A stretch of DNA of 29,624 nucleotides from Phocaeicola fibrisolvens (GCF_025567125.1 NZ_JAOQJI010000048.1:1-29624); one strand, 5' to 3'; positions 16,658-25,812 are shown, numbered from the stretch's first letter. Numbers and translations: made by a program. Notes: generated by a model from the sequence alone, not told the origin.

Positions 16658-16992
16658 TCGGATAAGAATTTTATGCAGGACCAAGGGGACGAAAGATTAA
16701 AGCAAATGGATGAGGATGTGAAAAGTCATGGAAAGAAATATTCTTTCCTCGACACGAACGTGATGAGGTCTTGTCACGTTCGTGATGAGAGGTCGTCACG
16801 TACGTGTCGAGGTGTTGACACGTTTGTGTCGAGGTATTTGCGTAGGAATTTTCTTTCATGTCTTCCGGGGGGTCTGTTCAATGGTATCGTAATAAATATT
16901 AAAATACCAGCTTAGGTAAAATCTTTTTTTGATTCTCTTTTGTTCTCTTGTCATAAAGACAAAATTTATTGTTAAATACCAAGAACCTGAAA
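16658..16992. other. Gene-poor interval with tandem palindromic repeats
   Basis: About 335 nt separate the tpx promoter from the IdeS-like gene. Its centre is the four-unit repeat at 16753-16840. The rest is AT-rich, and I see no credible gene. The small frames here are built from the repeat and have no protein-like features. No convincing TAnnTTTG box was found before the IdeS-like gene. Confidence 0.6.
16748..16840. repeat. Four tandem 22-bp repeats, each with a CACGNNCGTG palindrome
   Basis: Units lie at 16753-16774, 16775-16796, 16797-16818 and 16819-16840, with no gaps. Each begins with a 10-nt near-palindrome: CACGAACGTG, CACGTTCGTG, CACGTACGTG, CACGTTTGTG. Each continues ATGAG or TCGAG and then a GT-rich end. 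The left edge (16748-16762) is also an inverted copy of 16819-16833 with a single mismatch, so the array can fold into one long hairpin. There are no spacers, so it is not CRISPR. It could be a protein-binding array or an intergenic repeat element. Confidence 0.85.
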
Positions 16993-18675
16993 ATGATGAA
17001 AAAAATCGTATACCTTACAGCCTTTCTGGGCATTATCGTGTACCCCTTTTGTATGACTTCGTGCTCTAAAAGTTTGCCTGAGACTGAAATTTCGTCCTCT
17101 TCGGAGGGCCGGATTGACTGGAAGATGGAAGTGGAAACATCACGGGCGGCAATGAATGTCGACGGAAGCGGTCGTTTCGAGGAAGGAGATACGATTATGG
17201 TTCATACCCGTAACCTGAAGGATGGTCACATGCAACATTATGCTCTGTGTTTGTCAAACGGGAAATGGATGCCTGAACTTTATTGGACGGAAGTGGGAGA
17301 AGAGGTAGAATTTACAGCCTGGCATGTGGCCTCTGCGCGTCGTTTGTATCAGGCGAGCCAGACTTCGTCCGATTACCTTCATACGCTGGCGACCGACCAG
17401 CAGGGAGAAGGGTATCGTCGTTCGGATTTGTTGTGGGCAAAAGCTCGTGTGAAGGCAGGCGAAACAGTGCAACTGCATTTCACGCATGCGTTGCATCGTT
17501 TGCATCTTATATTGGAGAGCAAGGATGCGTCATATACCGCTACGCAGTTGCAACAGGCTGAAGTGCAAGTGTATACGCCTTGTCAGCTTTCATTTACTTT
17601 GGGCAATGGTACGTGGCAGAATCCATCCGGCTATCAGTGGATTACTCTAGCCATCCAGTCCGATGGATCTCGGATGGCATTGTTGAGTCCACAGGAAACG
17701 GAGGCGTTGCGTACCGATGGTTGGATTCGCATTCGGATAGACGGGCAGGAAATTACGGTAAAGGCGCCCGAGTTGGTGAACGGGAAACCGTTTGACAGGT
17801 TGGAGGCAGGCAAGGAGACGACTTATCGGTTGAATTTGCAAAAAGACCATTCTTCTAAGCCGGATGCTTTTGCCGGAACCAGTCTTTGGGTATATGGAGT
17901 GAAGCCACCTGCCGACGGACAGTGGAATGTGGACCATACGCAGTTGCCTTGGGCGGAGGGTTGCGGCTGGTTTGACTGTAACAAGGTGGATCCTTCAGAT
18001 GTATCGCCTAGTGGCGACGGACTGATGTGCTGGGCAGCAGCAACGTCAAACCTGATACATTGGTGGCTGCAGCAGAACCGTGAAACGGAGGCATTAAAAT
18101 CTTATACAGGTCCTCAAGCTGTGCCTTCCGATATGTTACACAGCGAGATTTTCCAGCTGTATAAAAAGCATTTTTCCAACCGGGGAGCTTATCCGCTAAA
18201 AGCCATTAACTGGTTTTTCAACGGAGTGTTCTATCGGAAATTGTATGATACAGACCGGCCGGATCCTGCAGCCGGATTCTTCCGTGCACAGTTGGGTTCC
18301 CATTCGCTGGGTGCGGAGTACGTGGGCATGGATTTGAAGCGCGACCGTTTTAATGCGATTATCAAGCAGGCATTGTCTTCGCAACAGGGTATTCTGTTCA
18401 TTGTGAATATCGGAAAAGCATGGTCCACTCATGCGGTGACTTTGTGGGGCGTAAAGTTTGATGCGGACGGGCTGATTGATACCCTTTACATGGTGGACAA
18501 CAACGATGGTCGTTACGATAAACAGGGCACTATCCGGGAAATGAAAGTGAAATATCTTCCGTACTCCAACACGAATCCGGATTTGTATCCTTATGTGCCC
18601 AACAGTTTAGGCGATTTTACCATCCGCATCGAGTCGCTCTGCACCTTGAGTCTGGGGCGGGAATGGATAAAGTAG
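16993..18675 (+). CDS. Fimbrillin-like / IdeS-Mac-type (C66) cysteine peptidase lipoprotein
   Basis: The product has about 560 residues from ATG 16993 (TTG 16969 is the frame limit). The leader ends in MTSC, lipidated Cys 24. Residues about 45-285 look like a fimbrillin-like domain, with RFEEGDTIMVHT, DLLWAKARV, LHFTHALHRLHLIL and LEAGKETTYRLNL. The C-terminal half resembles IdeS/Mac peptidases: GWFDCNK, then GLMCWAAATSNLIHWW with Cys 346, then THAVTLWGVKFD with His 480, and YMVDNND with Asp 502. The His-Asp gap of 22 equals that of streptococcal IdeS (His262, Asp284), so the catalytic triad seems intact. IdeS cleaves IgG, but the substrate here is unknown. The protein is predicted on the cell surface. 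Confidence 0.82.
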   Translation: MMKKIVYLTAFLGIIVYPFCMTSCSKSLPETEISSSSEGRIDWKMEVETSRAAMNVDGSGRFEEGDTIMVHTRNLKDGHMQHYALCLSNGKWMPELYWTEVGEEVEFTAWHVASARRLYQASQTSSDYLHTLATDQQGEGYRRSDLLWAKARVKAGETVQLHFTHALHRLHLILESKDASYTATQLQQAEVQVYTPCQLSFTLGNGTWQNPSGYQWITLAIQSDGSRMALLSPQETEALRTDGWIRIRIDGQEITVKAPELVNGKPFDRLEAGKETTYRLNLQKDHSSKPDAFAGTSLWVYGVKPPADGQWNVDHTQLPWAEGCGWFDCNKVDPSDVSPSGDGLMCWAAATSNLIHWWLQQNRETEALKSYTGPQAVPSDMLHSEIFQLYKKHFSNRGAYPLKAINWFFNGVFYRKLYDTDRPDPAAGFFRAQLGSHSLGAEYVGMDLKRDRFNAIIKQALSSQQGILFIVNIGKAWSTHAVTLWGVKFDADGLIDTLYMVDNNDGRYDKQGTIREMKVKYLPYSNTNPDLYPYVPNSLGDFTIRIESLCTLSLGREWIK

Positions 18676-18750
18676 GGTAGAGAAGCGGGTGGCTCTTTGG
18701 CCGCTCAAACCTTTTGCATACGGAATAACGGAATACCTGAAAAAAAGAAG

Positions 18751-18795
18751 GCCCACTCATTCACCTTGTTTTGTGCGTGAATGAGTGGGCTTTTT
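18751..18795. terminator. Strong bidirectional terminator
   Basis: A perfect 14-bp stem, GCCCACTCATTCAC (18751-18764) with GTGAATGAGTGGGC (18777-18790), encloses a 12-nt loop. TTTTT follows on the plus strand, and AAAAAA precedes it at 18741-18746 (T run on the minus strand). It lies between the convergent IdeS-like and TlpA-like genes and should end both transcripts. Confidence 0.92.
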
Positions 18796-18865
18796 CAGTT
18801 ATTTACGGCATGTGCCGCTTTTATCTTCTCATCTGTTTTCTGGCACTCACCTGATACGTTTGAGA

Positions 18866-20767
18866 TTATTCAATCATTTTCTTCAAGGTACTCTTCATGA
18901 CTTCGTGGTTACGGAAATCGTTGCGGAGCTGATAGTGTCCGGACTTGTCCACCAGCACATACGAAGGAATACCGTCAATCTTGAATTGTTCGCAGAGATA
19001 TTTCCATTGCTCGTCGTTCAGGCGGAAATGTTTCCCCTTGATGTTTGGAATCGCCTGCTTGTAAGCGACGAGGGGAGACGTTTCGTTGGCAAGGTAAATC
19101 CATACCAGGTTGTCGCTCTTCAGTTCCTGCTCCTTCAGCGGCTCGTTGGCACGGATGGCCATGCGGCAAGGCCCGCACCAGGTGTTCCAGAAATCCACCA
19201 GGACGCCTTTTCCCTTGTAAGGTGCGATGAGGGCTTCGAAGAGTTTGTCAGGGGCTACTTCGGGCGTCTTTTCGATGACGGCCTTTCCTTCTACCGCTTT
19301 GAGTGCAGCCTGTGCGTTTTCCTGCATCTTCAGAATCGCATCCCGGTAGAACGGGTTGTGTACGCCTTCAAGCGTGTGCCGGTCGGCCTCTGTCAGTGAG
19401 ATATTCGCGGCTTTCTGTACCAAGGGAAAGACCCGTTGCAGGTCTTCGGCGAAGGTGCCTTTCAGTCCCGCTTCCTCGGGCCAGGCAATGAGTGGGTTGG
19501 AGAAACAAGAAGCATAGTACATGATATTTTCTCCCATCAGCAGTTGCTCGTCGGCGATAGGGAAGAGCTTGCACAATGCGGCGCGGTTTTCGGCCGTCAG
19601 CGAGTCAATCTTCAGGTCCAGCGGTTTGTTGCGGTCCCACTGGTTGTGTATCATCCGGTAATTATAGGTACGGATGGCGTCGCCTTGCGCCATGGCTTCC
19701 ACTGCTTCCTGTTTCAATTTCAGCAGGGCCAGTTCTTTGCCCACCGGTGGCAGGCTGCTTTGTGCGATACTGTCGGAGAGTGACTGGTAAAGTTGGATGA
19801 CATGCTGGGTATATTCGGCGGCCGTCATCTTGTAGTCGGCAAATTCCCTTGAATAGAGATTCATGCTATAAGGTTTATCCGGATACAATACGGGAGAGGT
19901 CAGGCTGGCGTATGTGCCTGTAGCGTAACATCCCGGTATACTTTTGAAGGGAGGAGTTTGTTTTCTCTGCGTCCGGCGGTCCATGAGCATCTGTCCGCTT
20001 TGGTGCATGTCGATATACAAGTTAATTTCTTCGCCTGGAGCCAGCCAGAACCTGTTTACCCCTATTCCTGCAAGCACAAAAGCCTGTGCGGAGCCATACT
20101 GCCAGAACTTGAATTCAGCTTCTCCCGTATTCGCATTGATAGGGGCTGTGTAAGACTGCTGGCCGTTCAGCAGGGTATTGACATAGAGATTCACTTCCTT
20201 TGCCAGTTCCTTCCGATAGCCTGAAAAATGGACGTGTACCACGGTTTCGCCCATCTTGAACAGGGGAGCGGGAAGGGAAGAAGGTACGGCCTCGTTCGCA
20301 CGGATGACTTCGGCCGGGATGTCGGACGGCAGGGTGGCTTCCGTTTTTCCCGTCAGGTCAATGCCGAACAGCTTGAAACAATCGTCGCAATCGGATTCGA
20401 TGAAGTCGAACGAGCGTGTGTTTTGGGGGAGAGGTTCAAAGCTCAGTCGGAAGGAGGCCTCTCCCGTTTCGGGCATCCAGAAAAGAGAATCGGCTTCAAT
20501 GCCCTGCGTGCCTTTCAAGGCATATTTCTTACCGTCGGCTTGCAGGTAAGATTCGGAACTGATTCTAATCCAGTAGTGCGGGCGGAAATAGGCGTCCGTA
20601 TAGAGCACTGTAGCCGTGTCGCTCAGTTCCACCTTCGAAATGTCGAGCGTCATGGTGTTGGCTGACTCGATGAAGGGGTTTTCTACGCTTCTGGGAGCGG
20701 GCGTGTTTGCTGCGGTGGCCAACCATGCGGTGGCGGCCAATGCCAGTAGGGTCATTTTATTTTTCAT
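18866..20767 (-). CDS. Large TlpA-like thioredoxin-fold protein
   Basis: This 633-residue exported protein has a signal peptide cleaved near residue 20 (ATA-ANT). The C-terminal domain, about 515-633, is a thioredoxin/TlpA fold with WCGPC (active Cys 531 and 534) in LVDFWNTWCGPC and the cis-Pro turn GIPS near residue 601. It should therefore act as a periplasmic thiol-disulfide reductase. The N-terminal 500 residues are a mixed beta and helical region without a motif I can name. Many Bacteroidetes thiol-disulfide proteins have such long unknown N-terminal parts. CDDC at about residue 127-130 is a second close Cys pair that might be a partner or metal site. It is transcribed alone, ending at the shared terminator. 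Electrons would come from a DsbD/CcdA-type protein not in this window. Confidence 0.85.
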   Translation of the reverse strand: MKNKMTLLALAATAWLATAANTPAPRSVENPFIESANTMTLDISKVELSDTATVLYTDAYFRPHYWIRISSESYLQADGKKYALKGTQGIEADSLFWMPETGEASFRLSFEPLPQNTRSFDFIESDCDDCFKLFGIDLTGKTEATLPSDIPAEVIRANEAVPSSLPAPLFKMGETVVHVHFSGYRKELAKEVNLYVNTLLNGQQSYTAPINANTGEAEFKFWQYGSAQAFVLAGIGVNRFWLAPGEEINLYIDMHQSGQMLMDRRTQRKQTPPFKSIPGCYATGTYASLTSPVLYPDKPYSMNLYSREFADYKMTAAEYTQHVIQLYQSLSDSIAQSSLPPVGKELALLKLKQEAVEAMAQGDAIRTYNYRMIHNQWDRNKPLDLKIDSLTAENRAALCKLFPIADEQLLMGENIMYYASCFSNPLIAWPEEAGLKGTFAEDLQRVFPLVQKAANISLTEADRHTLEGVHNPFYRDAILKMQENAQAALKAVEGKAVIEKTPEVAPDKLFEALIAPYKGKGVLVDFWNTWCGPCRMAIRANEPLKEQELKSDNLVWIYLANETSPLVAYKQAIPNIKGKHFRLNDEQWKYLCEQFKIDGIPSYVLVDKSGHYQLRNDFRNHEVMKSTLKKMIE

Positions 20768-20792
20768 GTGGATTCAGGTTTAATTGTTTGTG

Positions 20793-20800
20793 TAAATATA
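20793..20800 (-). promoter_or_regulatory. Candidate -7 box for the TlpA-like gene
   Basis: On the minus strand, TATATTTA is one base from TAnnTTTG and lies 25 nt before the ATG. No clear TTTG -33 box was found at the expected distance, only a T-rich tract. Confidence 0.35.
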
Positions 20801-20932
20801 AGGAAAGCTTTGTACAGGAAAAAGAAAAAAGTTAGAAATGTAAAGGAAGCATGTACCAAATTGATGAAAAAAAAGTTTTTTCTTTCCTAAAAAATGTCGT
20901 GTATATGTAATATTTATTTGAATTATATTCGC

Positions 20933-20940
20933 TACCTTTG
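20933..20940 (+). promoter_or_regulatory. Bacteroidetes -7 box (TACCTTTG) for the second receptor operon
   Basis: TACCTTTG is a perfect TAnnTTTG match, 59 nt before ATG 21000. The -33 element is weak. The leader contains a small hairpin (AACATT-TATT-AATGTT, 20949-20964) that could stabilise the mRNA. Confidence 0.65.
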
Positions 20941-20999
20941 CACTAAGAAACATTTATTAATGTTCAATTAACACTATTCTTTTAACTAAAAACAGAATT

Positions 21000-23738
21000 A
21001 TGAAAAGAAACCTAATTCATTTCCTGTTGATGGCCGTGATGGCTGTATGCAGTGTGTCTGCTTTTGCTCAGACTACTACAGTGAAAGGTCAGCTTGTTGA
21101 CTCAGAAACAGGCGAACCTTTGGTCGGTGCTGCCGTTATAGTGGAAGGTCTGTCACAAGGTTCAGTGACTGACATTGACGGCTACTTCAAGCAAAGTGTG
21201 GCTGCTAATTCTACATTGGTATTCAAGTATGTAGGCTACAAAGATCTGAAACAGAAGATTACCCGGAAGGGCGCTTCTGTCGATTTGGGAATCATCAAGA
21301 TGCATCCCGATGCAGTCATGTTGAATGATGTGGTGATTACTTCTTCCGTGGCCATTGCCCGTAAGACTCCGGTAGCTGTATCGACAGTAGCACCGGTGTT
21401 TATCGAGGAGAAATTGGGAACAAAAGAGTTTCCGGAAATTCTGAAATCGACACCTGGGGTTTATGCCACTAAACAGGGAGGAGGTTTCGGTGATTCTCGT
21501 ATCAATATGCGTGGTTTTGAATCGGAGAATATTGCGGTGATGATAAACGGTGTGCCGATGAACGACATGGAATGGGGTGGCGTTTATTGGTCCAACTGGG
21601 CCGGACTCTCTGATGTGACTCGCAGTATGCAGACGCAGCGTGGTTTGGGTGCCTCCAAAGTGTCAGCTCCTTCAGTAGGTGGTTCAATCAATATTGTGAC
21701 CAATTCGGTAGAGGCCAAGAAAGGAGGGTCCGTTTCTTATGCGATGGGAAATGACGGATACAATAAAATCATGTTCAATGTGTCGACAGGTATGAGCAAG
21801 TCGGGATGGGCTTTGACACTGTTGGGTGCCAAGACTTGGGCTGACGGATATATTCAGGGAACGGAATATGAGGCTTACAACTGGTTCATCAACATTGCAA
21901 AGCGTATCAATGACAATCATCAGCTGTCGTTTACGGCTTTCGGAGCTCCCCAGTGGCACAACCAGCGTAACAACAACGACGGACTGACCATCGAAGGCTG
22001 GCAGACACTTGCCAAGAAATACATGAACGGGGACAGTCCATATAAGTATAATCCTACTTATGGCTATGGCTTGAATGGGGAAAGAAAAACGTCTGCCCGC
22101 AATGCCTATCATAAACCTCAGCTTTCGTTGAATCATTTGTGGCAGATTGATGAAAAGTCATCTTTGAGTACAGCGCTTTATGCTTCTATCGGTAATGGAT
22201 ATGGATATGCCGGACAAGGGCTGGAATCGACCGACCGGAGTAACTGGTACGGTGCTTCTTATGGTACGTTGAATACGACTTTCCGTCACGAGGATGGTAC
22301 GTTTGCTTATGATGAGATTTATAAATTGAATCAGGAAAGTGAAAACGGTTCCAGAATGGCCATGTCGAAGTCTTACAACAAACATACCTGGATTGGTTTG
22401 CTTTCTACTTATACGACGAAGTTTGGTAAGAATATCGACTTTTATGGGGGTGTAGATTTCCGTTATTATAAGGGTGTACATACCAATGAACTTTGTGATC
22501 TTTATGGAGGCGACTATTTTATAGACTCTTCTTCTCGTCAGAATGTACTGGTTGCCAACAATGCCGCTGCAGCTGCCGGCAGTGCTTTCGTCAATCAGAA
22601 GTTGCAGGTAGGTGATGTGGTCTATCGTGACTACGATGGATATACAGTGCAGGAAGGGGTCTTTGCGCAGGCTGAATACAATAAGGATAAGCTGAGTGCG
22701 TTTGTGGCTGGTTCTATTTCGAATACGGGTTACTGGCGTTACGACCGCTTCTACTATGATGCGGATCATGCGAAATCAGAAACTGTCAATTTCCTGGGCT
22801 GGACAGTGAAAGGTGGTTTGAACTACAACCTGACTGAAAATCACAACCTGTTTGCCAATATCGGTTATATCAGCCGTGCTCCTTTCTTCTCGGGAGGCGC
22901 TTTCCTGCAGTCTACTACAAGTAACCTGACCAACCCGGATGCGGTGAATGAGAAAGTGTTCTCGGCGGAATTGGGTTATGGCTTCCGTTCTAAATTCCTG
23001 ACGGCAAACTTGAACCTGTATCACACCAAGTGGATGAACAAAACGATGAGTCGTGGTATCGATTTGAAAAATGGCGAAGGTGTTTTTGTAGACCGTATCA
23101 GCATCAACATGAGTGGGGTCAATGCGATTCACCAAGGTGTGGAACTGGATTTCGTGGCGAAACCGTTCAACTGGCTGGATGTGCGTGGTATGTTCTCTAT
23201 GGGTTTCTGGCGTTGGGACTGTGATGCCAAGGGTTATTTCTACGATTCTACCGGACAGCCTGTAAAGAGCTGGACAAACCAGGGACAGATTACACATGCT
23301 TCCGGTATTCAGGCTGAAGACCATGCTTCGATGACCATCCATCTGAATGGTACGAAAGTGGGTAACTCGGCTCAGACTACTGCGGCTTTGGGACTGGATG
23401 CCAAGATTACTAAAGACCTGAGTGTGGGTGTAGACTGGAACTATTATGGCCGGAACTATGCGGAATGGTCGTTCAACTCCAATGATTTGGTGGCCAACGG
23501 AGAGAAGTCGTATGACGATCCATGGAAGATGCCGGATGCAAATGTTTTCGACTTGAGCGCCAGATATCGTTTCAACATCGGAAAAATCAGTGCGACACTT
23601 TATGGTAACATCGACAATGTATTCAATCAGGAATATATCACGGATGCCATTGACGGTGCTTCACACACCTGGAAGGATGCCCGTGTGTTCTACGCATGGG
23701 GCCGTACTTACAGCGTGAGACTGAAACTTAATTTTTAA
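21000..23738 (+). CDS. TonB-dependent receptor with CarboxypepD_reg-like domain
   Basis: This 912-residue outer-membrane receptor has a signal peptide cleaved after AFA (residue 23). A CarboxypepD_reg-like beta-sandwich (about 26-105) begins VKGQLVDSETGEPLVGAAV. A TonB-box-like DVVITSS follows near 109-115. The plug carries INMRGFESENIAVMINGVPMN and QRGLGASKVSAPSVGGSINIV. The rest is a beta-barrel ending VRLKLNF. The plug lacks the SusC-type 'VLKDASATSLYG' signature, so this belongs to the shorter, non-SusC receptor type. The gene following it encodes a choice-of-anchor-J lipoprotein instead of SusD. The ligand cannot be told from sequence. It has a consensus -7 box upstream. Confidence 0.9.
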   Translation: MKRNLIHFLLMAVMAVCSVSAFAQTTTVKGQLVDSETGEPLVGAAVIVEGLSQGSVTDIDGYFKQSVAANSTLVFKYVGYKDLKQKITRKGASVDLGIIKMHPDAVMLNDVVITSSVAIARKTPVAVSTVAPVFIEEKLGTKEFPEILKSTPGVYATKQGGGFGDSRINMRGFESENIAVMINGVPMNDMEWGGVYWSNWAGLSDVTRSMQTQRGLGASKVSAPSVGGSINIVTNSVEAKKGGSVSYAMGNDGYNKIMFNVSTGMSKSGWALTLLGAKTWADGYIQGTEYEAYNWFINIAKRINDNHQLSFTAFGAPQWHNQRNNNDGLTIEGWQTLAKKYMNGDSPYKYNPTYGYGLNGERKTSARNAYHKPQLSLNHLWQIDEKSSLSTALYASIGNGYGYAGQGLESTDRSNWYGASYGTLNTTFRHEDGTFAYDEIYKLNQESENGSRMAMSKSYNKHTWIGLLSTYTTKFGKNIDFYGGVDFRYYKGVHTNELCDLYGGDYFIDSSSRQNVLVANNAAAAAGSAFVNQKLQVGDVVYRDYDGYTVQEGVFAQAEYNKDKLSAFVAGSISNTGYWRYDRFYYDADHAKSETVNFLGWTVKGGLNYNLTENHNLFANIGYISRAPFFSGGAFLQSTTSNLTNPDAVNEKVFSAELGYGFRSKFLTANLNLYHTKWMNKTMSRGIDLKNGEGVFVDRISINMSGVNAIHQGVELDFVAKPFNWLDVRGMFSMGFWRWDCDAKGYFYDSTGQPVKSWTNQGQITHASGIQAEDHASMTIHLNGTKVGNSAQTTAALGLDAKITKDLSVGVDWNYYGRNYAEWSFNSNDLVANGEKSYDDPWKMPDANVFDLSARYRFNIGKISATLYGNIDNVFNQEYITDAIDGASHTWKDARVFYAWGRTYSVRLKLNF

Positions 23739-23759
23739 TCTCTAAAGTTGGTGGAATTT

Positions 23760-25649
23760 ATGAAAAGAAACTATATAATCCCCGCAATGGCATCGTTGCT
23801 TATGTTAGGTGCTTGCGATTATAATGAAGATAACTTTGAGGGACTGGACAAAATGACCCGCCCTACCAATGTCTTTAAGAAAGACTATACTCTGACGGAT
23901 GCAGATTATGCAACAATTGCCAACAACAGTACCAACAAGGCGCTTGCCGAAGCTGCCGGCCTTTCCGGCGAACTGTCGGCACTGAAGACCTCATTGACCT
24001 TTACCGATGAATTGCCGGGCACGGAATATATTCCTGCTTTTCTGGCAGCTACCTGGTATACGGGGGATGACGGTTCTGCAATCAAGGTTACTTATAACCA
24101 GCGGAGAGCATCTACTGCTACGGAGAAAGCGCTTAATGCAGCCTCTATCTATAGTGTCAGCAATGAGGACTATGAAACGGCATGGGAGGGTGCCAAGAAT
24201 ACCTTCTTTACTCCCACAGAAAGTGCTTCCAAGCATGTGCCGGGTATCTTGAAAACGAAGTATCCGGAAGCAGCCAATGGGGACATGGTATTGGTGGACT
24301 ACAATTATTCGGAACAGGAACCGAGCGGGGACGCTCCGGCTTTGAGCGAGGGCTTCGACGGACAGACGAACGGTGAGAATGTGGCCATTGACGGATGGCA
24401 CAACGTGACGACCATAGGTACGTATGCCTGGCAGGCCAAATCGTACAGTGGTAATCTCTACATACAGCAGAGTGCTTACAAGCATGACGGTGAGTTGGAA
24501 TCTTATATGATTACGCCGGCTGTGTCCATCGAATCGGGCATGAAACTTACTTTTGATGCTTGTTATGGAAATTACAAGGCAGAGGGTGGCCGTCTGTCAG
24601 TGCTCTACAGTGAGAATCTGTCAGATTTTACGAAAGAAGCCATTGATGCCGCTACGTGGACAGATATCACGTCTGCCGTGAATATACCGGTTCCCGATGG
24701 AACTTATGGTACATTGGCTAATGTATGTGACTATGATCTTTCTACCTTGGCCGGCAAGAAAGTTTATTTTGCATTCCGTTACAACGGCAATTCAAACAAT
24801 GCTACGACTACTGTGCAACTTGACAATGTGGTAGTGAAGAAGGCGGCAGGAACCAGCGATTTGAAATCGACTCAAGTGAGTGACCTCTTCCAATTCAATG
24901 GAACCGATTGGAAACTGTTTACCGGCGCTCTTTCTTTGGATGCGGCAGACTATAAGGCTATGGGCAGCAACTATGGAAACTTGGACAGCTCCATGGCCCC
25001 CGACAATTATTTGCCTGTTTACCTGTCACAGCGTTATCCTTATGCACAGGAAGAAGATCAGTATACGGTGGCCTACAAATACTATGACGGAAAGAGTAAC
25101 AGTGTGAAATGTGCTACTTATATGATGCAGGCTGGCAAATGGGCCACTACTACAGTGCAGGTACTCACTAATCAGTTTGTGCTGACAAATGGCAAGTGGA
25201 ACTATGACCCCAGCACGGTAATTGATTTGCCGGTAGAGAAGGGAAATGCTGAAGTTTCTGCCTTCTATCAGGCAATCACGGACTGGGTAAAGGAAAATCA
25301 TCCTGAATATGTCACAGGGTATGGCAACAATGATTATTACTATGGTGGCTCAGCTTATCAGAATAATTTTGACTTCCGTGTGAGTGCATGGAAAGGCCAG
25401 GGTACTTACAATGACATGAGTGATGCCGACATTGAGAAACTGATGTGGGAGCGTCTGCCGGAAGCTTTCCCGCACGCGTTGGAAGCTCTTTACGGTTCTG
25501 TCACTCCGGTAGACGGTATCGATGTGATTTACACGATTAATTTTGGAATTTACGATGGTAGTGCGACGGTAACCTGGACGATTCAGTACAAGGTGGTGGC
25601 TGCCGGTAAATTTGAATATGTGGCTGAATCCTTGAAGAAAGTAGAATAA
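23760..25649 (+). CDS. Choice-of-anchor-J domain surface lipoprotein
   Basis: The product has about 629 residues from ATG 23760 (TTG 23748 is the frame limit). The lipobox LGAC places the lipidated Cys at residue 19. Residues about 195-366 resemble a choice-of-anchor-J/cleaved-adhesin jelly-roll domain: an opening LSEGFDGQ, a GWHNV turn, SYMITPAVSI, LTFDACYGNY and a closing VQLDNVVVKK. The N-terminal 190 residues and the C-terminal 260 residues, rich in Tyr and Trp, appear to be separate domains that I do not recognise. It starts 21 nt after the receptor stop and very probably forms a two-gene unit with it, acting as a surface ligand-binding partner. Confidence 0.8.
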   Translation: MKRNYIIPAMASLLMLGACDYNEDNFEGLDKMTRPTNVFKKDYTLTDADYATIANNSTNKALAEAAGLSGELSALKTSLTFTDELPGTEYIPAFLAATWYTGDDGSAIKVTYNQRRASTATEKALNAASIYSVSNEDYETAWEGAKNTFFTPTESASKHVPGILKTKYPEAANGDMVLVDYNYSEQEPSGDAPALSEGFDGQTNGENVAIDGWHNVTTIGTYAWQAKSYSGNLYIQQSAYKHDGELESYMITPAVSIESGMKLTFDACYGNYKAEGGRLSVLYSENLSDFTKEAIDAATWTDITSAVNIPVPDGTYGTLANVCDYDLSTLAGKKVYFAFRYNGNSNNATTTVQLDNVVVKKAAGTSDLKSTQVSDLFQFNGTDWKLFTGALSLDAADYKAMGSNYGNLDSSMAPDNYLPVYLSQRYPYAQEEDQYTVAYKYYDGKSNSVKCATYMMQAGKWATTTVQVLTNQFVLTNGKWNYDPSTVIDLPVEKGNAEVSAFYQAITDWVKENHPEYVTGYGNNDYYYGGSAYQNNFDFRVSAWKGQGTYNDMSDADIEKLMWERLPEAFPHALEALYGSVTPVDGIDVIYTINFGIYDGSATVTWTIQYKVVAAGKFEYVAESLKKVE

Positions 25650-25688
25650 AACGTGAGTATGATATAAAATCAGAAAAATGATAAGTTG

Positions 25689-25730
25689 CCCGTCATTGAG
25701 TCCAATGGTATCAATGGCGGGTTTCTTTTT
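25689..25730 (+). terminator. Intrinsic terminator of the receptor/anchor-J unit (hairpin family copy 3)
   Basis: CCCGTCATTGA (25689-25699) pairs with TCAATGGCGGG (25711-25721) with one G-U pair and an 11-nt loop, followed by TTTCTTTTT. It lies 39 nt after the stop. Confidence 0.85.
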
Positions 25731-25812
25731 GAAGAAACAATGGGCCGTGATAGCCGAACGAGGAAGATTGCGATCAATCTGGTGGTTGCTGTGTCTTTTC
25801 TCCGGTAGGGGA

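Noticed and set aside
16753..16840. CRISPR array.
   Set aside because: The 22-bp units abut with no spacers, they are only four in number, and no cas gene is present.
16673..16915. An 80-codon plus-strand frame between tpx and the IdeS-like gene.
   Set aside because: It is mostly a translation of the 22-bp repeat array, with no initiation context or protein-like pattern.
18806..18817. A second small hairpin (CGGCA-TG-TGCCG) followed by CTTTTATCTTC, as an additional terminator.
   Set aside because: It has a 5-bp stem with a 2-nt loop and an interrupted T tract; the strong terminator just upstream makes it unnecessary.
18785..19399. A 204-codon plus-strand frame opposite the TlpA-like gene.
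   Set aside because: The opposite strand encodes a clear thioredoxin domain with WCGPC; this frame is its reverse reading.
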